NCBI GenBank assembly: GCA_024036415.1
Contig: JAMWET010007157.1
Coordinates: 1,727,501-1,791,500, forward strand
DNA from: Prochilodus magdalenae
Taxonomy: Eukaryota; Chordata; Actinopteri; Characiformes; Prochilodontidae
DNA: 64,000 nt
Reading direction: 5' to 3'
The notes beneath the pieces were generated by a model that saw nothing but the letters and a program-made list of their open reading frames with translations, was not told the origin of the DNA and ran no database searches. The position numbers were made by a program, and so were the translations under genes. Below, in pieces: positions 29,623 through 41,885 of this stretch; position 1 is the first letter of the stretch; each line of letters starts with the position of its first letter.

Positions 29623-30725
29623 TAGTTATATGTACTAAATAAACAAAAATAACCAAGTCTAAAGTGTCTAAAAAGGAAATAGGAACACAGTGAAACATTC
29701 AAGAATAGATATTGTCTAGAAGGCATTATATATTGCTGCTGCCTTCTATACAACATCTTTGTCAGACATACAATGAATTTAGGCTTTGACAATAGACATA
29801 ATAGAATTTTGTTACAGTAAGGTATATGTATTGTATTTACTTTACATGTAGCCCACATATACTGGTTGGTTTGATAGTTATTCACATTTTAAGCAATCCA
29901 GACACATCACAGGTAAAAGGTACAAGCAAAAAAGATAATTTATAAAGTCTACATTAACCATACATAGAACTGCAAAACTACACAAACAAGTTCTGTGTGT
30001 CTAGTTAAAGTGATCAAAGTAAAAAGACCAAATGTTTTGGGCGGCTTCCTATGTTGTTGATTCACAGCATGTTTATCCTTCTCCTTGCTGTAAAAGCAGA
30101 GACACTTCTGCATCTTCAGAGACATTTCTGCATCTCTCATAAACACTGATCCTTTTTTTGGATTTAGTTAACATGTGGTCCACATATACAGAAGTGCTGG
30201 TTGTTTGGGTGCATCACCCACATTTCAAGCAATCGAGCAAAGCTGTGAGTGGGGCATTAGTCCAGACTACAGAAGTGTGGCAAGGAAGCATGTTCGTGTG
30301 CTGAATTAAGTGCAATGCTGAATATCGGCTCTGATTATGGGACAGGCCGATGAAAGCCCAGAGATGAAAAGCACCCAGAAGTATAGCAGAAGAACACTGG
30401 TGTTTCACATTTCCTACAGCATGAGTTTATCATTAAACGAAAAGAGGATGAAACCCCTCTCTCTAGCGCTGAAAGATAGAATAAGGAAATAACACTATGA
30501 TATCTGTTTATCCTTAATAATGCAACAGCCTGTTCCTTGCATCCACTCTCTATAAAACACTGGCCTTTTGATTTGTATATTAAACAGATTGTTAAGTGAT
30601 CAAAATATTAAAAGCTTTTGGAAACAACACCTAAGTCAACAGTGCATTTTCTTGTTCTTTTATGCTACAATTACTCTTTGGTTAGTCCTCAGTGTTCTGT
30701 GTTTACCATTCAAAGATGGATGTAC
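29623..30725. other. No gene seen; unique-looking DNA
   Basis: Short open frames only, none recognised. A duplicated phrase (cacatatactggttggtttg at 29852 and cacatatacagaagtgctgg at 30181, each followed by ttttaagcaatc- or tttcaagcaatc-like sequence) suggests an old local repeat. Confidence 0.35.
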
Positions 30726-30925
30726 CTGAAAGAGGCCTGCAGGCTTTTGCCTAGAGCTCTGTATTTTCCATCTCCTGCAGCTTTGCCCAGCACATTCCCC
30801 ACATCCAGTGTTCCAGCTAAATGCCCATCTACTAATGTGTAAGGTTTGAAGACCTCTTCCCTACTGGCCTCAGTTCTCAACGCCAGTGTTCTCATAAAGC
30901 AGAACAGTAAACCCTGTCCTGCCAC
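30726..30925 (-). other. Candidate host exon (200 nt) bounded by splice signals
   Basis: On the minus strand a pyrimidine-rich tract (ttttactgtttccttatcag) ends in an AG at 30926-30927. Two hundred bases later, CTTTCAG is followed by gtacatcc (donor GT at 30725-30724). One frame is open throughout and enters in phase 0: VAGQGLLFCFMRTLALRTEA, then REEVFKPYTLVDGHLAGTLD and GKYRALGKSLQASF. The frame also extends upstream to 31030. I do not recognise the peptide; there is no signal peptide or known motif. It may be an exon of an unseen gene, an exon of a non-coding RNA, or chance. It is the only place in the window where an open frame and splice signals coincide well. Confidence 0.3.
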
Positions 30926-32169
30926 CTGATAAGGAAACAGTAAAATGAGTGTGGAATGAACAAATGTTGAATTTACTTGAACATGATTTGATGTAGTTAA
31001 TGGACCCATCATGTACAGTGCTTTGCTCACCCCTCCTACCCTTGCTTATTAATCACAGGCTCAAGGTTAGTATTTTGAAAAAGTAATTTTTTAACCATGA
31101 CACAGGATTAATTCACCAATATAAAGCATAGCATGTCGATTCACCAATATAAGTGGATGTGTTAATATGCAGTATATAATTTTTTATATGTAGAGTATAC
31201 TGGGCATCTGTAGTATATATGTGCTATACAGTCACACGTTTGGGGGCACCAACACATTATCCCTACAGGAGCTTTTATGGCATCCCTTTGCATATCATAC
31301 TTATAGTACTCATTAAAACTACTATTAATAAAACAAATCCTAACAAATCTAACCCACATTTACAATATGCAATATTTATGAAAACAGAAGAGAAGAAATC
31401 TAAAACAAATACACTTTATCTTCACACTGACTTAAAATAAGACTCCTTCCTTTATTTTTGATTATTTGGATTAGATCAGAATGTATCTAATGTTGATCCA
31501 TTTCAGTTCTTCAAAGAAATCATACCCAATCCTGTACACACAGCATGTGACCCAGAAATGCAATCACATTCACATTCCAAGCTAAGAGAACACTTCATTC
31601 AGTAATATTAAAATATGCTAATCACAGTTTCATACTCTGTTCATACCCAATATCTCTGTGACAGTCTGGGAAGATGATTACCATCTTATCACAGATGTTG
31701 CCTTATCTGATTAGAAGCTTCTAAAGGCTTATTTATCCGAATAATGACGAGCCATACTGATAAGAAGAGGGCACTGGATTCCTGTGACTAGAACTGATAA
31801 CTGATCCCTTCATCCCATATCACATATCACAATCATCATGTTATGCCGCAGATAAAGCATAACATAATTATGGCACACGCTGTCCTTATATGCAATGATA
31901 AACACAAAAATATTTATGTGTGCATATACAGTACAGGTTATGGTAAATATGTGAAACCAAAGTGCATAGAAGTGTCACAGTGAAGGTGTCCAGAAGAAAT
32001 AAATGTTAAGAGTTGTCTTTGCTCCCTCTCAGACCATTGTTAAAACCCACACCACCTACTAACAGCCCTAACAATCTATCTTGCTGTTGTAAGAAAATGT
32101 ATTTTGCCATTAGCATTGTCTTTTTTTTTTGCCAAAAAAATTTTGCCAGAAAATCATCTCTCCAGAAAA
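30926..32169. other. No gene seen
   Basis: AT-rich DNA with short frames. The stretch 31860-31990 resembles worn repeat DNA but could not be assigned. Confidence 0.35.
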
Positions 32170-32560
32170 TGCTCTTCAGGACCGGGAAAACTTGTGATAA
32201 ATGGAACCACTGTCTATCAAAAAGTCCTGAAGGAGAATGTCGGGACATCCGTTCATGACCTTATTAGCTGAAACGAACTTGAGTTCTGCAGCAGGACAAT
32301 GATCCAAAACACACTAGCAGGCCCAGCTCTGAATGGCTGAAGAAAAACAAAGTGAAGACTTTGGAGTGGCCTAGTCAAAGTCCTGACCTGAATCCTATTG
32401 AGATGCTGTGGCATGACCTTAAAAAGGCAATTCATACTCAAAAACCCTCCAATGTGGCTACAACAATTCTGCAAAGATGAGTGGGCCAAAATTCCTCCAC
32501 AGTGGTGTAAAAAACTCATAGCAAGTTACCGCAAATGCTTGATTGCAGTTGTTGCTACTA
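32170..32560 (+). pseudogene. Tc1-type transposase C-terminal fragment
   Basis: The reading shifts between frames: VINGTTVYQKVLKENVGTSV (about 32198-32257), QQDNDPKHT with the second catalytic aspartate (about 32292-32318), [20 protein letters not shown] and [15 protein letters not shown] with the catalytic glutamate, then [20 protein letters not shown] and YRKCLIAVVATK in another frame. The order and spacing are those of a DD34E Tc1 transposase. The N-terminal DNA-binding domains and the first aspartate are not present. Single-base indels have broken the frame at least twice, so it makes no active enzyme. Confidence 0.85.
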
Positions 32561-32722
32561 AGTTACCAGTTATTAGGTGTAGGGGGCAAAAAGTTTTTCA
32601 CACAAGGCTATGTAGGTTTGGATATTTTTCTCCCTTAATAATAAAAACCTTCATTTAAACACATTTGACTGTGACCAACATACAAAAAATAAGAAATAAT
32701 AAAGGGGCAAATCATGAAGGTG
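32170..32722 (+). mobile_element. Tc1-like element, 3' portion only
   Basis: The C-terminal transposase region is followed by a 3' end with gggggcaaaaagtttttcac, acaaggctatgtaggtttgg and tctcccttaataataaaaac, then acatacaaaaaataagaaat and ggggcaaatc. The gggggcaaa/tttttcac phrases are the terminal-repeat style of a second Tc1-like family, different from the 26.4 kb copy. The 5' half is missing and the terminal repeat is cut short. Confidence 0.8.
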
Positions 32723-33126
32723 GATGGATAATAGTAATATTAGTCACTCTACATCCACATACAGGAACTGCGTGAGAATATTTAAGATGCGCTGGATGGA
32801 TTATCGCTGGGCACCATTAGGAACCTCTACAACTCCATGCCGAGATGTATGCATGTTGTGTTTCCAAACATGGCAGCCCCATGCCATACTGAGAAACGCT
32901 GCTTCAGTATTTGTATTACCCATATCAGTCTAGATTGTTCATTGTTTATTGCTCCTCATAACTTTTATATTCCTTCCAAATAGCGCTGCAGTCCAACACC
33001 TCCTTCCGGGTGTATTTAGCTAGCCTATACTCACTGTACACATTATACACAGAATAAAATATATGTATATCAAACTCTTCTGCACCCATAATGAGATATA
33101 TAACTATCCATAGGATTGTGGTGCGC
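32723..33126. other. No gene seen
   Basis: Unique-looking DNA. A small frame at 32724-32933 has no recognisable family. Confidence 0.4.
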
Positions 33127-33179
33127 ACACACACATATGCACACGCACGCACACACATATGCACACACACACACACACA
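33127..33179 (+). repeat. (CA)n microsatellite, imperfect
   Basis: Acac units with atatgc and gcac interruptions, ending in a pure (AC) run of about 9 units. The Cys/Val-rich minus-strand frame here is artificial. Confidence 0.93.
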
Positions 33180-33517
33180 GTTCTGTGGCTTAGAGGACCT
33201 GCCAAGGGTTCAGGTTCTTTAAGTGGAAGTAATTGTGGAAGAACACGCTTCATTAAAAACAACTATTTAATACAATAATCATTCAATTAAAAAGCCCTTG
33301 TAGCAGCTGCCATGGCTGATTTGCATCAACCACAAATTTTATTTGCAGCAAGAGGCAAAAAAAATTACCACCAAGTAACACCATCATAGGGAGAACTGCA
33401 TCTACAGGACATAATTTCCTCTAATTTCCATAATTTTCCCTCTCCTCTTACACTGTTCCTGATTTTTCCTGCCATTTACTTATTTATACTTCCAGTAAAA
33501 TACTTATAACAAACCTA

Positions 33518-33558
33518 TATACATATATATATTATATATATATTATATATATATATAT

Positions 33559-33589
<31 letters not shown>

Positions 33590-33590
33590 A

Positions 33591-33622
<32 letters not shown>
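33518..33622. repeat. Compound (AT)n-(GA)n microsatellite
   Basis: An AT-rich array (33518-33595) with tta interruptions passes directly into a pure GA run (33596-33624) and a few gata units. Compound arrays of this kind mutate readily by slippage. Confidence 0.93.
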
Positions 33623-33628
<6 letters not shown>

Positions 33629-33629
33629 T

Positions 33630-35067
33630 AGATTGATTTTTTACTGACTGAAATACATTGTTTTAAAGAAGCTGTGATTTGTCTAAATGTTTGTGTGCTA
33701 ATTTTAAAGACTAATTTCTATACTTCTTAGCAGGGGAGTTTTGCATGGCGTGTAGGAATGAAGATGTGGTGCAACTGTTTTTGTTCTCTGTGTTCCTGGT
33801 TTTCAGTTTATCTTTTTCATGCTTCTTAATACCAGATTTTATTCACATTTCTAGGTACAAACATGGTGGCAGGCAAGCCAGTCTAGCAACTGTCTGCTTT
33901 TGCTACACAGCCAAGCTGTTTTAACACATGGAGAATGTAGCTTGTCACTGTCTTCCTGAAACAAGCAGGCATGTCCCTTAAAAACGGTCATCTAGACGGC
34001 AGCATTTTGTTGCTGTCCAAAGAAAAACAAGTATCTCCAATATGGCAACTTTACAGGAGAGGGCAAAAATCATATTTATGTTAATAAGTCAAGCATCTTT
34101 TTAAGCATCTTTGGGGCATTTCTGTTAGTTCATTAAACATTTAATTCTCCGTTTTACAATGTAAATGGTGCTGTGTTCAATAAAATAAAATAATGCATAA
34201 ATGTAAAACAAAAAAGTTGTTGTTTTTTGGACCGCAAAGATATGTTGCTTCAACATGTGTATCTATTCCTTGGAAGAGATGTGAAAGTTACTCATGTCAT
34301 TGGCACTAACACACCCTGTCATGCCATTTTAGCTGGCTTTTGAACCTTATGTTGGTAACAATCAGGATAGTCAATTTGCCCTTAAAAACTACATGCACTA
34401 GTTTTAAAATTAGTTTGAAAGACTGACTCATCAGAATACATTTAAAGATTGTATAATTGTGTACTGTGGAGTTCTTAGTATTTCTTCATGTTGTTGATAA
34501 AAGACTTCTATTTTGTTTAGTAGCAGTGTTGGAAAGTAACGTAATACATGTAACAGAATTACGTATTTAGACTATGAAACAGAAGTAACTAAGAAAACTA
34601 ATGGATTGTCCAAATGCCACCTTTTTTAATAAACATCTGTAGGTTACTTACATAAAATGTGATGATGAAACCATTTGTAAGATTTTTTTGTGTGTGTGTT
34701 TTGTGGTCGGTTTCACAATTTCAGCCGGTATTAGTATTAGTGTCATATAGTTAAATAAAGGGAATCAGTTTTTAGTAGAACATGTTTTTAAATCTGATTC
34801 AATATATAGAACAATTGGCATGAACAATTTCAGCAGATCTCTGGACAAACGCCATTGTCTATTGTTATTTCTGGTCTCCAGTTATCATGAGACAGCCAAG
34901 TATATGTTTAAAGGTGACAATTATGCTCATTTTCAATGTTCATAATTTTATTATTGTTATTAATTTCATAGAATTACATGCTTCACTTTTCCCAAAACAA
35001 AGCATTTTTCATGTACTGTACATCTGTATTCGATCTCAGCCTAAAAAGCTTTCATTGAATTCCTGTG
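33630..35067. other. No gene seen; contains a worn repeat near 34525
   Basis: At 34525-34580 the phrase cagtgttggaaagtaacgta, followed by atacatgtaacagaattacg, matches the start of a widespread fish repeat (gttgg-agtaac-acatgtaac-attacg). Its end cannot be placed. The remainder holds no gene. Confidence 0.4.
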
Positions 35068-35291
35068 AATTTACATTTACATTTACGGCATTTAGCTGCT
35101 GCTCTTATCCAGAGCGACTTACAAGATTAATCATATTACAGGTAGGCCAATGTAGTGTTAGGAGCTTGCCCAAGGACTCTTATTGGTGTAGCACAGCGTA
35201 GTCACCCAGACCGGGATTCGAACCGAGGTCTCCCACATGTGGTGGTGGCTCTCTGGCGGGCAGTGGTGTCATCCGCTGAGCTACACCAACC
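35068..35291 (-). repeat. tRNA-derived SINE
   Basis: The minus strand starts ggttggtgtagctcagcgg and carries an RNA polymerase III A box, tagctcagcgg (35273-35283), and a B box, ggttcgaatccc (35213-35224), about 50 nt apart, as in tRNA genes. The body continues with cctgtaatatgattaatctt and gtaagtcgctctggataaga, and the 3' tail is gtaaatgtaaatgtaaattc. It is not a functional tRNA: no acceptor-stem pairing follows the B box. SINEs of this plan use the reverse transcriptase of a partner LINE for retroposition. Confidence 0.85.
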
Positions 35292-35493
35292 ACAAATTCC
35301 CCCACAATGCTTTGTCTTTGCCTGCAATGGTTTTGCCATATCATTTTGAGTTCTGATTCTGAAAGTTGGGTAGAGCGAGTTGGTAGACCCAATCCACATT
35401 CACAAGCTAGTATGGAGCAAAACTTTTCAGAGTGGTAAGTTTTTAATTCTTTAGCTCTCTATGTGAGACCAAGCTTGAATGCAGGCAAGATGA

Positions 35494-35599
<106 letters not shown>

Positions 35600-35940
35600 T
35601 CTGCTGGGAAGAGTTGAAGAGCCTGATGGCTGTTACAGGCATCTTGGGACAAAGGATATCCTGTGTTCCGTTGAGCAGCTCTGTGACAGCAGCCTGCCAC
35701 TGAACTTGCTCCTTCTGTCCATGATGAAGGTGTGCAGTGGGTGCCCATCATCATCCATAATAGACAGCAGTTTGTGCAGTGTCCTCCTCTCCGCCATCTT
35801 CACCACAGAGTCCAGCTCCACACTAACAACTGACCCTGCTTGCCTGACCAGCTTGTCCAGACGCATCTCGTCTCTCTTCTTAACGCTTGCTCCCCAGCAC
35901 ACCACAGCATAGAAGAGATGAAATCACTTTGTAACCGAGA
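35600..35940 (-). mobile_element. LINE ORF2 C-terminal fragment, minus strand
   Basis: The minus strand reads FYAVVCWGASVKKRDEMRLD, KLVRQAGSVVSVELDSV, ERRTLHKLLSIMDDDGHPLH, RSKFSGRLLSQSCSTEHR and ISFVPRC, followed after a frameshift by TAIRLFNSS. These phrases (CWG, RLDKLVR-AGSV, HPLH, RF-SGRLL, SF-P-AIRLFN) form the C-terminal region after the reverse transcriptase in a group of fish non-LTR elements different from the L2-like LINEs at 0.5 and 46 kb. Only about 340 bp of the 3' end is kept. It ends in the TAGA array. Confidence 0.8.
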
Positions 35941-38900
35941 AAAGGGCAGTAATTCCAACTAAGCTTTGTAGCCAGCTAAGAAGAATGGTTTCTGTGGGAA
36001 ATATTTGCGCCTTCCGGCTTGTGCTTTGGGCTTTATAACTTTACAGACCAAAAAAAAGATATTTTGATTTTTGACCAATTTTAAATTTGAAATCAGTCAA
36101 ACAAGGAAATAACATTTTATCTTGTTCTTACAGTGGACACCCATGGAAATGTTACCTTGGTCATATTCCTCTTTATGTACATTATGCACTCAAAGCAGTC
36201 ATTATGAATTTTGCCTGGAATTTAAGGGTATCCGGTTGACAATTACCAAAACTATCCAAGTACAGGACATAGAAGAGGTTTTGGCGCTTTGCAGATCAAT
36301 GGCTAAAAGGGGCAAAGAAGAACACACAGTTTGCAGAAAGCACATGGCATTTGCCAAGGTTATCACTGACAGCATATTAATCACCATCTAGCTAAATGAA
36401 AAAGTATAATCCACCTTAAAGAGCTTCACATTTACTGTACTCTTAAGTGGCTCATTGTAAAATCTTATCGTCAGAGATAATCAGATATTAAATATTACCA
36501 GTATCTTACAAAGATCATTGCTCTCTCTGGTGGTGCATTAAGACCCAGTTAATTAAGAAAGCCGAGTTTTGGCGGGATCTGACAAAATTCAAACAACAGC
36601 TGCCTTTTACAGCTACATCACAGCCAAAAGTAGCAGGAAGCTGACTGGCGTAATTGGGGCTTTATATGAATCATAACCTTCTGAGGACGGTAAGACTTAA
36701 GAGTGGGTACATAAAATGAAAATATCTCTCATGCTGCATTTGTTCACTGAGCTTGCATTGTGTGCTCTAGTCTCGCCTAAGCCTTCTGCAGCACAAGAGT
36801 CCATTACTTGGTTCCTTTTGTTTTATTATGTTCAGCAAATTAATAAATGGGGAGAGCACTGGAAAAAAGCAGATATGAAAATGTATACTTTGCATTATTA
36901 AAAAGGCACATCCTCCAAAGGTTACACACAGCTATTGTGGCACTACAATCTGTGAAATGTAATTAAGGAGAGGGCGGGAGAGTAGCACTGATAAAGGCTC
37001 CACCACCGGTACCACCTTCTTCTTGTAATTTTTTTTTTTCCTTGTGCATTCTCTCCAGAAACTTATTCTCTCTGAACTAATTATGCATGACATATTGCAT
37101 TTCTGCATCAGCTATCGTGAAGCTACCTGCGAATTAAACAGCAGTTTGATATACAGACGAAGGCACGGATTGCATTTCAGACATGGAGAGCTCATACCCC
37201 ATTGTGATTTATTAATTCCAGCAAAACTCACAACATTGTTTCCAATTGCAATTGTCTCAGGGTCCCACACAAGTAAATGGAGGATGGAAGAGTTATAGGG
37301 ATGAGGAGGAGAATAGAATGCTAAGAAGATGGATACCTGGACAGTTTCAAAACCACAAGAAGCGCTACATGACTAGATGACGTCTATGATGTGTCTCTGA
37401 AGGTATGCATGCTAAAAGTTGCTTTAAAAACAGAGTTTAATAAACCAAGTACAAAATTTCTCAATAACAGTCATTCAATAACTTATGTTCACCTAATGCA
37501 TTAGGTATTTCGATTTTATTTTAAGCTCGTGGTTACTATGTTTGTCAATAATAATTCTGAGGCATGTAAAAATAATGAATCTACATGCTATATCTCTTCG
37601 ATACAAAAAGCAGGATACAGGCTTGTGCTGTCAACGAATATTGTAAATTCGATTTTACAATAGAAAAAAAAGACACACAACTGTAAATAATTAGTATTAG
37701 ATTGTGAAAAAAGCAGTACACAACATCACTTGCATTGACTGAAAATGAAACGTAGGTCAAGCTGTATCAGGCAGATAATTCAGCAACAACTGTGTGGAAT
37801 GATGGCAGAGAGTTCACGACCCAACCTGGTCACAGAGAGGTTTAAAAATATTCAGATTTGTGACAGTACACAGCAAAATTGTGGAAGCTCTGGATAAAAT
37901 TGTATGCAAGCTATGTGATCTACACTTAGCCATACCATTGCAGCACTGAACAGATATAAAAAAGAATAGATGGATACTCAAAGTTCTTCGACCAAAAATA
38001 AAACAAAAGATGTAATTTAACATGGTTCAACTGAATACACCTGATACTGTATATATGTATATGTAATATATGCTAATGACTGTATTACCTCCAGCACAAA
38101 TAAAATCCTAGTTCTGCCAATGTGCATTCTGACTAATTTTGACATTTCCATAAGGACTAATGAGTAATAACAGCAGGGTCATAACATATAATCCTCATCA
38201 ATGTTATTGTATTAAAAACAGTTTATGAATATTCAATATTTGAGTATCTGTGAATGTTAATAAACAAATAATCAAGTGGTCTTTTCTATTAAAATGCAGG
38301 TCACTGTTGCAGGCTTCCCAATAGAACAATAAACCATCGAATAAAGCATTACTATTCAATACTCTTAAAAAAATAGATATATATCATGAATTCCAGAATG
38401 GTTTCACTATAGCAGTGTATAACACTATGATGCCTGTAGCACCTCATTTTGTAATGTAACACATGAGAATGTGGCTTTGGAGCTTGATTGCTCACTCATG
38501 CATGTTTAGTAGTGTGAGTTTCTGCACTAGGAGGAGCTATTAGTAAGAAAGTCGCATATGTGTACATTAGTTAAAGAGCACAATTAGCCACAAATCCACA
38601 TTAGCAGGGGCTCAAGAATGCACAAGGTAACGTTTAAACTGCATTTCAGGAAATGTTAGGACACTTTGTGAGATGCCATAATGTATTATTTGTTTACTCT
38701 CTTTAACATGTATTATCCTTTATTTCACAATGTCACAAAGAACGGGATTCCAACGTTTTTACTGACTTTATTGTATTTTTATAAATGTAAACACATTTAT
38801 AATTTAATGCCTGCAAAACATTATAACAAAATTTGAGACAGAGGCATGTATAGGCCATTGTGTTGCATCCCCTTTCTTTTAATTATATTTTTTTAATAGT

Positions 38901-39111
38901 TTGGGAGCTAAGAATAATTAGTTCACGTGCAAGTTTCAATGTTCCAGTCCTTCCTCCTTCCCACCATCAGATTGGTCCTGGTCATGTTGTCCAGGGAGTA
39001 AGCTCCACCCCTGAGAGCCCAGGACGGGGCCTATACAAAAGGCTCTTTATTGCTAAAGAATTGTTACTCTTCAAATTGTACAGCACATGTAGAATGAAGG
39101 TTTGTGTTTAA
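35941..39111. other. No gene seen; unique-looking DNA
   Basis: Open frames such as 36122-36391 plus (89 codons) match no family I know. The 36540-37300 stretch is repeat-free, with TTAATTAAG, CTAATTATGCATGAC and TTTATTAATTCC-type motifs, and might be regulatory. The rest is AT-rich. Confidence 0.4.
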
Positions 39112-39345
39112 ATGAAGTTTCTGTATTTATTTCAGAATTTTTGGCAAGGGATGAAGTACATGGATGTGACATATGACACATTTGCAAGAAGTATGAAAAT
39201 AAAACACTCTGGGAATACAGCAAATATTAGAGCACACTTCACATGGAAACATCCAAAAGCAGTATTAGCCAACAACATTCAGTGCTGCCTCCAGTGTTTG
39301 CTTCCTACTTTCAAAACTAAGTACTCAAGAGCCTGCATCCACTAA
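39112..39345 (+). pseudogene. Possible BED-type zinc finger remnant (hAT transposase-like)
   Basis: The frame contains FARSMKIKHSGNTANIRAHF followed by TWKHPKAVLANN. The SGNTANIRAHF-x-KHP pattern is like the second half of a BED zinc finger, where a histidine pair follows an S-x-NT-N-R/L-H phrase. BED fingers sit at the N-terminus of hAT transposases and domesticated ZBED proteins. The first cysteine pair is not visible upstream and no hAT catalytic region was found in the next kilobase. The assignment is tentative. Confidence 0.3.
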
Positions 39346-41590
39346 GCAGATATCAGCACCCACCAAACTGAGGTATAAGATGGTTTGCCTCTTTTTGTTT
39401 TCCATTCTTTCAGTGTGTAAATGCACATATGCAAATGCAATTATGAATTTACTATTGAAAATGTGAATTTGTGGGAGAACTGAATCAGATACAACAATGG
39501 CAAAGAAAACAGAAGCTGTTATCCTGTTCACCACCTTCTTGTTTGAATTTTTTGCTGGCTTTGCCATTATTAAATCAAAAGGCAACGGCATGTTTGAATT
39601 TTTACGGTCTACCTCAGATGGTGCAGTAGTTTAGTGCAGTACTTTTCTGGTACCTACACCATTCAAGATGGAATGGAAATATTTGAACAACAAGCTGACT
39701 CTGGCTTTGTTGAAGGCAAAACCAACAAAAAATTAACTCCACTGAAAAAACTAACTGTGGACACACTTGAAAAGTTATCTTTCAAATCTGAGCCAAACAA
39801 TAACACAATCCATTACCTACTTTAGGTGGAAAGACCTGCATCCATATAAAGCTGTTGACATTTTTCTTACATGTTTAAAACACTGGCAACTGCTTTAACT
39901 GTCTCATGTTCTACCAGCCTAGAGCAGTACACAAGTCACACCGAGGTAAGCATTGCACAGCCCCTGCAAAATGTGGTACAATAGGGGCTGGCAAATGACA
40001 GCATTAGCAATATTAGCTCTATGGGCAAAAAAAAAATCTACTTTTTGGCTTAAGGTAGTAAATTCATAATGTTGCAAATGGCATTGCAAGAAGGATGATT
40101 GGGCTATAAATTCCTGTGGAGTATGAAGGATTCATAGATTGAGAAGAGGTGGTACAGTTCACTGAATGTCTCATTTGATGTGCGGAAAATAGGTTGCAAA
40201 ACAGATGTCATTGATTGGCAAAATAGTGATTGCATTCAAGTAGTTACAATTGCAGGTCTATCAATACATATGATTATATTGGTCTATCAGCAGTGCCAAT
40301 CCTAGGCTACAGGAAATCCTTGACAGCATGTGCTAGGTAAGGTATCCATGAAATCTGGATGAACTGCACAATTCTTTAATGCTAGAGTGTTTAAACATTG
40401 ATGCTGCCCACATCCCGAAATATATATCTATCTATGCTAAATCAAATCACAGCTGTTATTCATGCTTGTGGAGGTGTTTTAGTCACAGGTGATTACTTAT
40501 GTCCAGTGAGCTTACATCACAATATGTTATGTCAAAACTCACCATATTACAATACATTTAAAATGATGATATGGTTGTTTTGTAACATAGGTATTGTGAT
40601 AATACTATATCATGGGGCCTTTGGCATTTCCCACCCCTGTCATCGATTCATGATGAGACAACTACATCGAATGATCATGATTCATTTTTTATATGTTTTT
40701 ACTTCGAAACTGGAAATGTTCATGGTTTGTGCCCACATTTTACTTTAGCTGTTTTGTGCATCCATATGTAATCTTTTGTCTCCCATGCTAACATTGTTTT
40801 TAATTAAGCTTAGTTCCAGGTAAAATGATTTTTTTAGATCTCGGTCATATACACCTGACACAGCTGTATTAGTCATGATGTAATAACGTGAAGTATAAGT
40901 ACTTAATGAAGAATTCCTTTTTGTACAAATCTGTGCATGCACAAAAAGGAAAAGGAATGTGCTTATCCAGTTCTTCAGCAGTCATTTAAAGGCCTGGGAG
41001 AGAAAAGTGATATCAATCGGCCCAATCAATTTTCCACCTCCACATAATTTACTGTCATTTTGTCGGAATTGATTTCTTTTTCTGCTTCATTAAGTTCAAT
41101 CTTAGACAACTTCTGCAGGGTTCATCACTTCAGTCTTACACTGCAAATCCTAGGCACCTAGCTAGGTGGCTAAATTAGAATTTCTTGTGACCTAATGCAA
41201 AGACACCTTCCAGTGCTTTTAAGCACCTCCCCACCCCCGGCACCACATCCAGAGACCTTTTCCTGATAAACCTTCCTTTGCTTTAATGGTGTTTCTTGGT
41301 ATAAAAGCAAGTGATAATGAAAACCAACTGGGGCAAAAGTTGAGCAAAAAGAGAAATGATTAAGAAACCTTATTAAAAGCAAACTTGTAGGGGGGAGAAC
41401 ACATGACAGAGAACACATTACGGGGACCTGATCCTTTTCAAAATGACACTACTCTTTCGTGAACATGGGCAAAGAGTGGGTGGAGGGGAGAAAAACCTGA
41501 TTAGGCTGACAAGCACTGAGTGATACTGCAAACCTGTTAATAACATGAAAATTAGAAGGGGCTCATGCAAAGAAAAGAGATTAATTTAGC
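39346..41590. other. No gene seen
   Basis: AT-rich DNA. It may include further worn pieces of the element at 39.1 kb (for example the 63-codon frame at 39634-39825), but no motif confirms this. The 116-codon frame at 40398-40748 has no recognisable family. Confidence 0.35.
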
Positions 41591-41885
41591 TGGAGTCCAT
41601 CTTTGTGGCAAATTGCGAAGTTGTGAATATGTTCGCAGATAATGAGCCTTCCTACTTGTCAGCTCACTTGTCATTTTCTGTAATTAATGTTAAGGAAGAC
41701 TCCTTCCTGATGGTTGGTATTACTCATGTACCAGGGAAAATTTCTTCGGAGAAATAATTTACATTTATTATCATCAGTCTGTTTGTGTGGTTTATTTCAT
41801 GGTGGAGTAATTTATTGCAGCACCGTTTCGAGCTCCTTGATTAGTCACTCGTCAGACTGAGATGTAATTTTTTTTCCCCCTTCAG
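41591..41885. promoter_or_regulatory. Candidate conserved non-coding element
   Basis: Repeat-free DNA with gattaatttagctggagtcc, gtgaatatgttcgcagataa, cttgtcattttctgtaatta and tttatcatcagtc. Dense TAAT/ATTA cores mixed with E-box-like and GC segments resemble developmental enhancers. Composition-based inference only. Confidence 0.28.

Noticed and set aside
35068..35291. A tRNA gene on the minus strand, suggested by clear A and B boxes
   Set aside because: There is no acceptor-stem pairing and the sequence runs on into a SINE body with a gtaaat tail.
36122..36391. 89-codon plus-strand frame
   Set aside because: The composition looks protein-like, but there are no recognisable motifs and no adjacent splice signals of quality.
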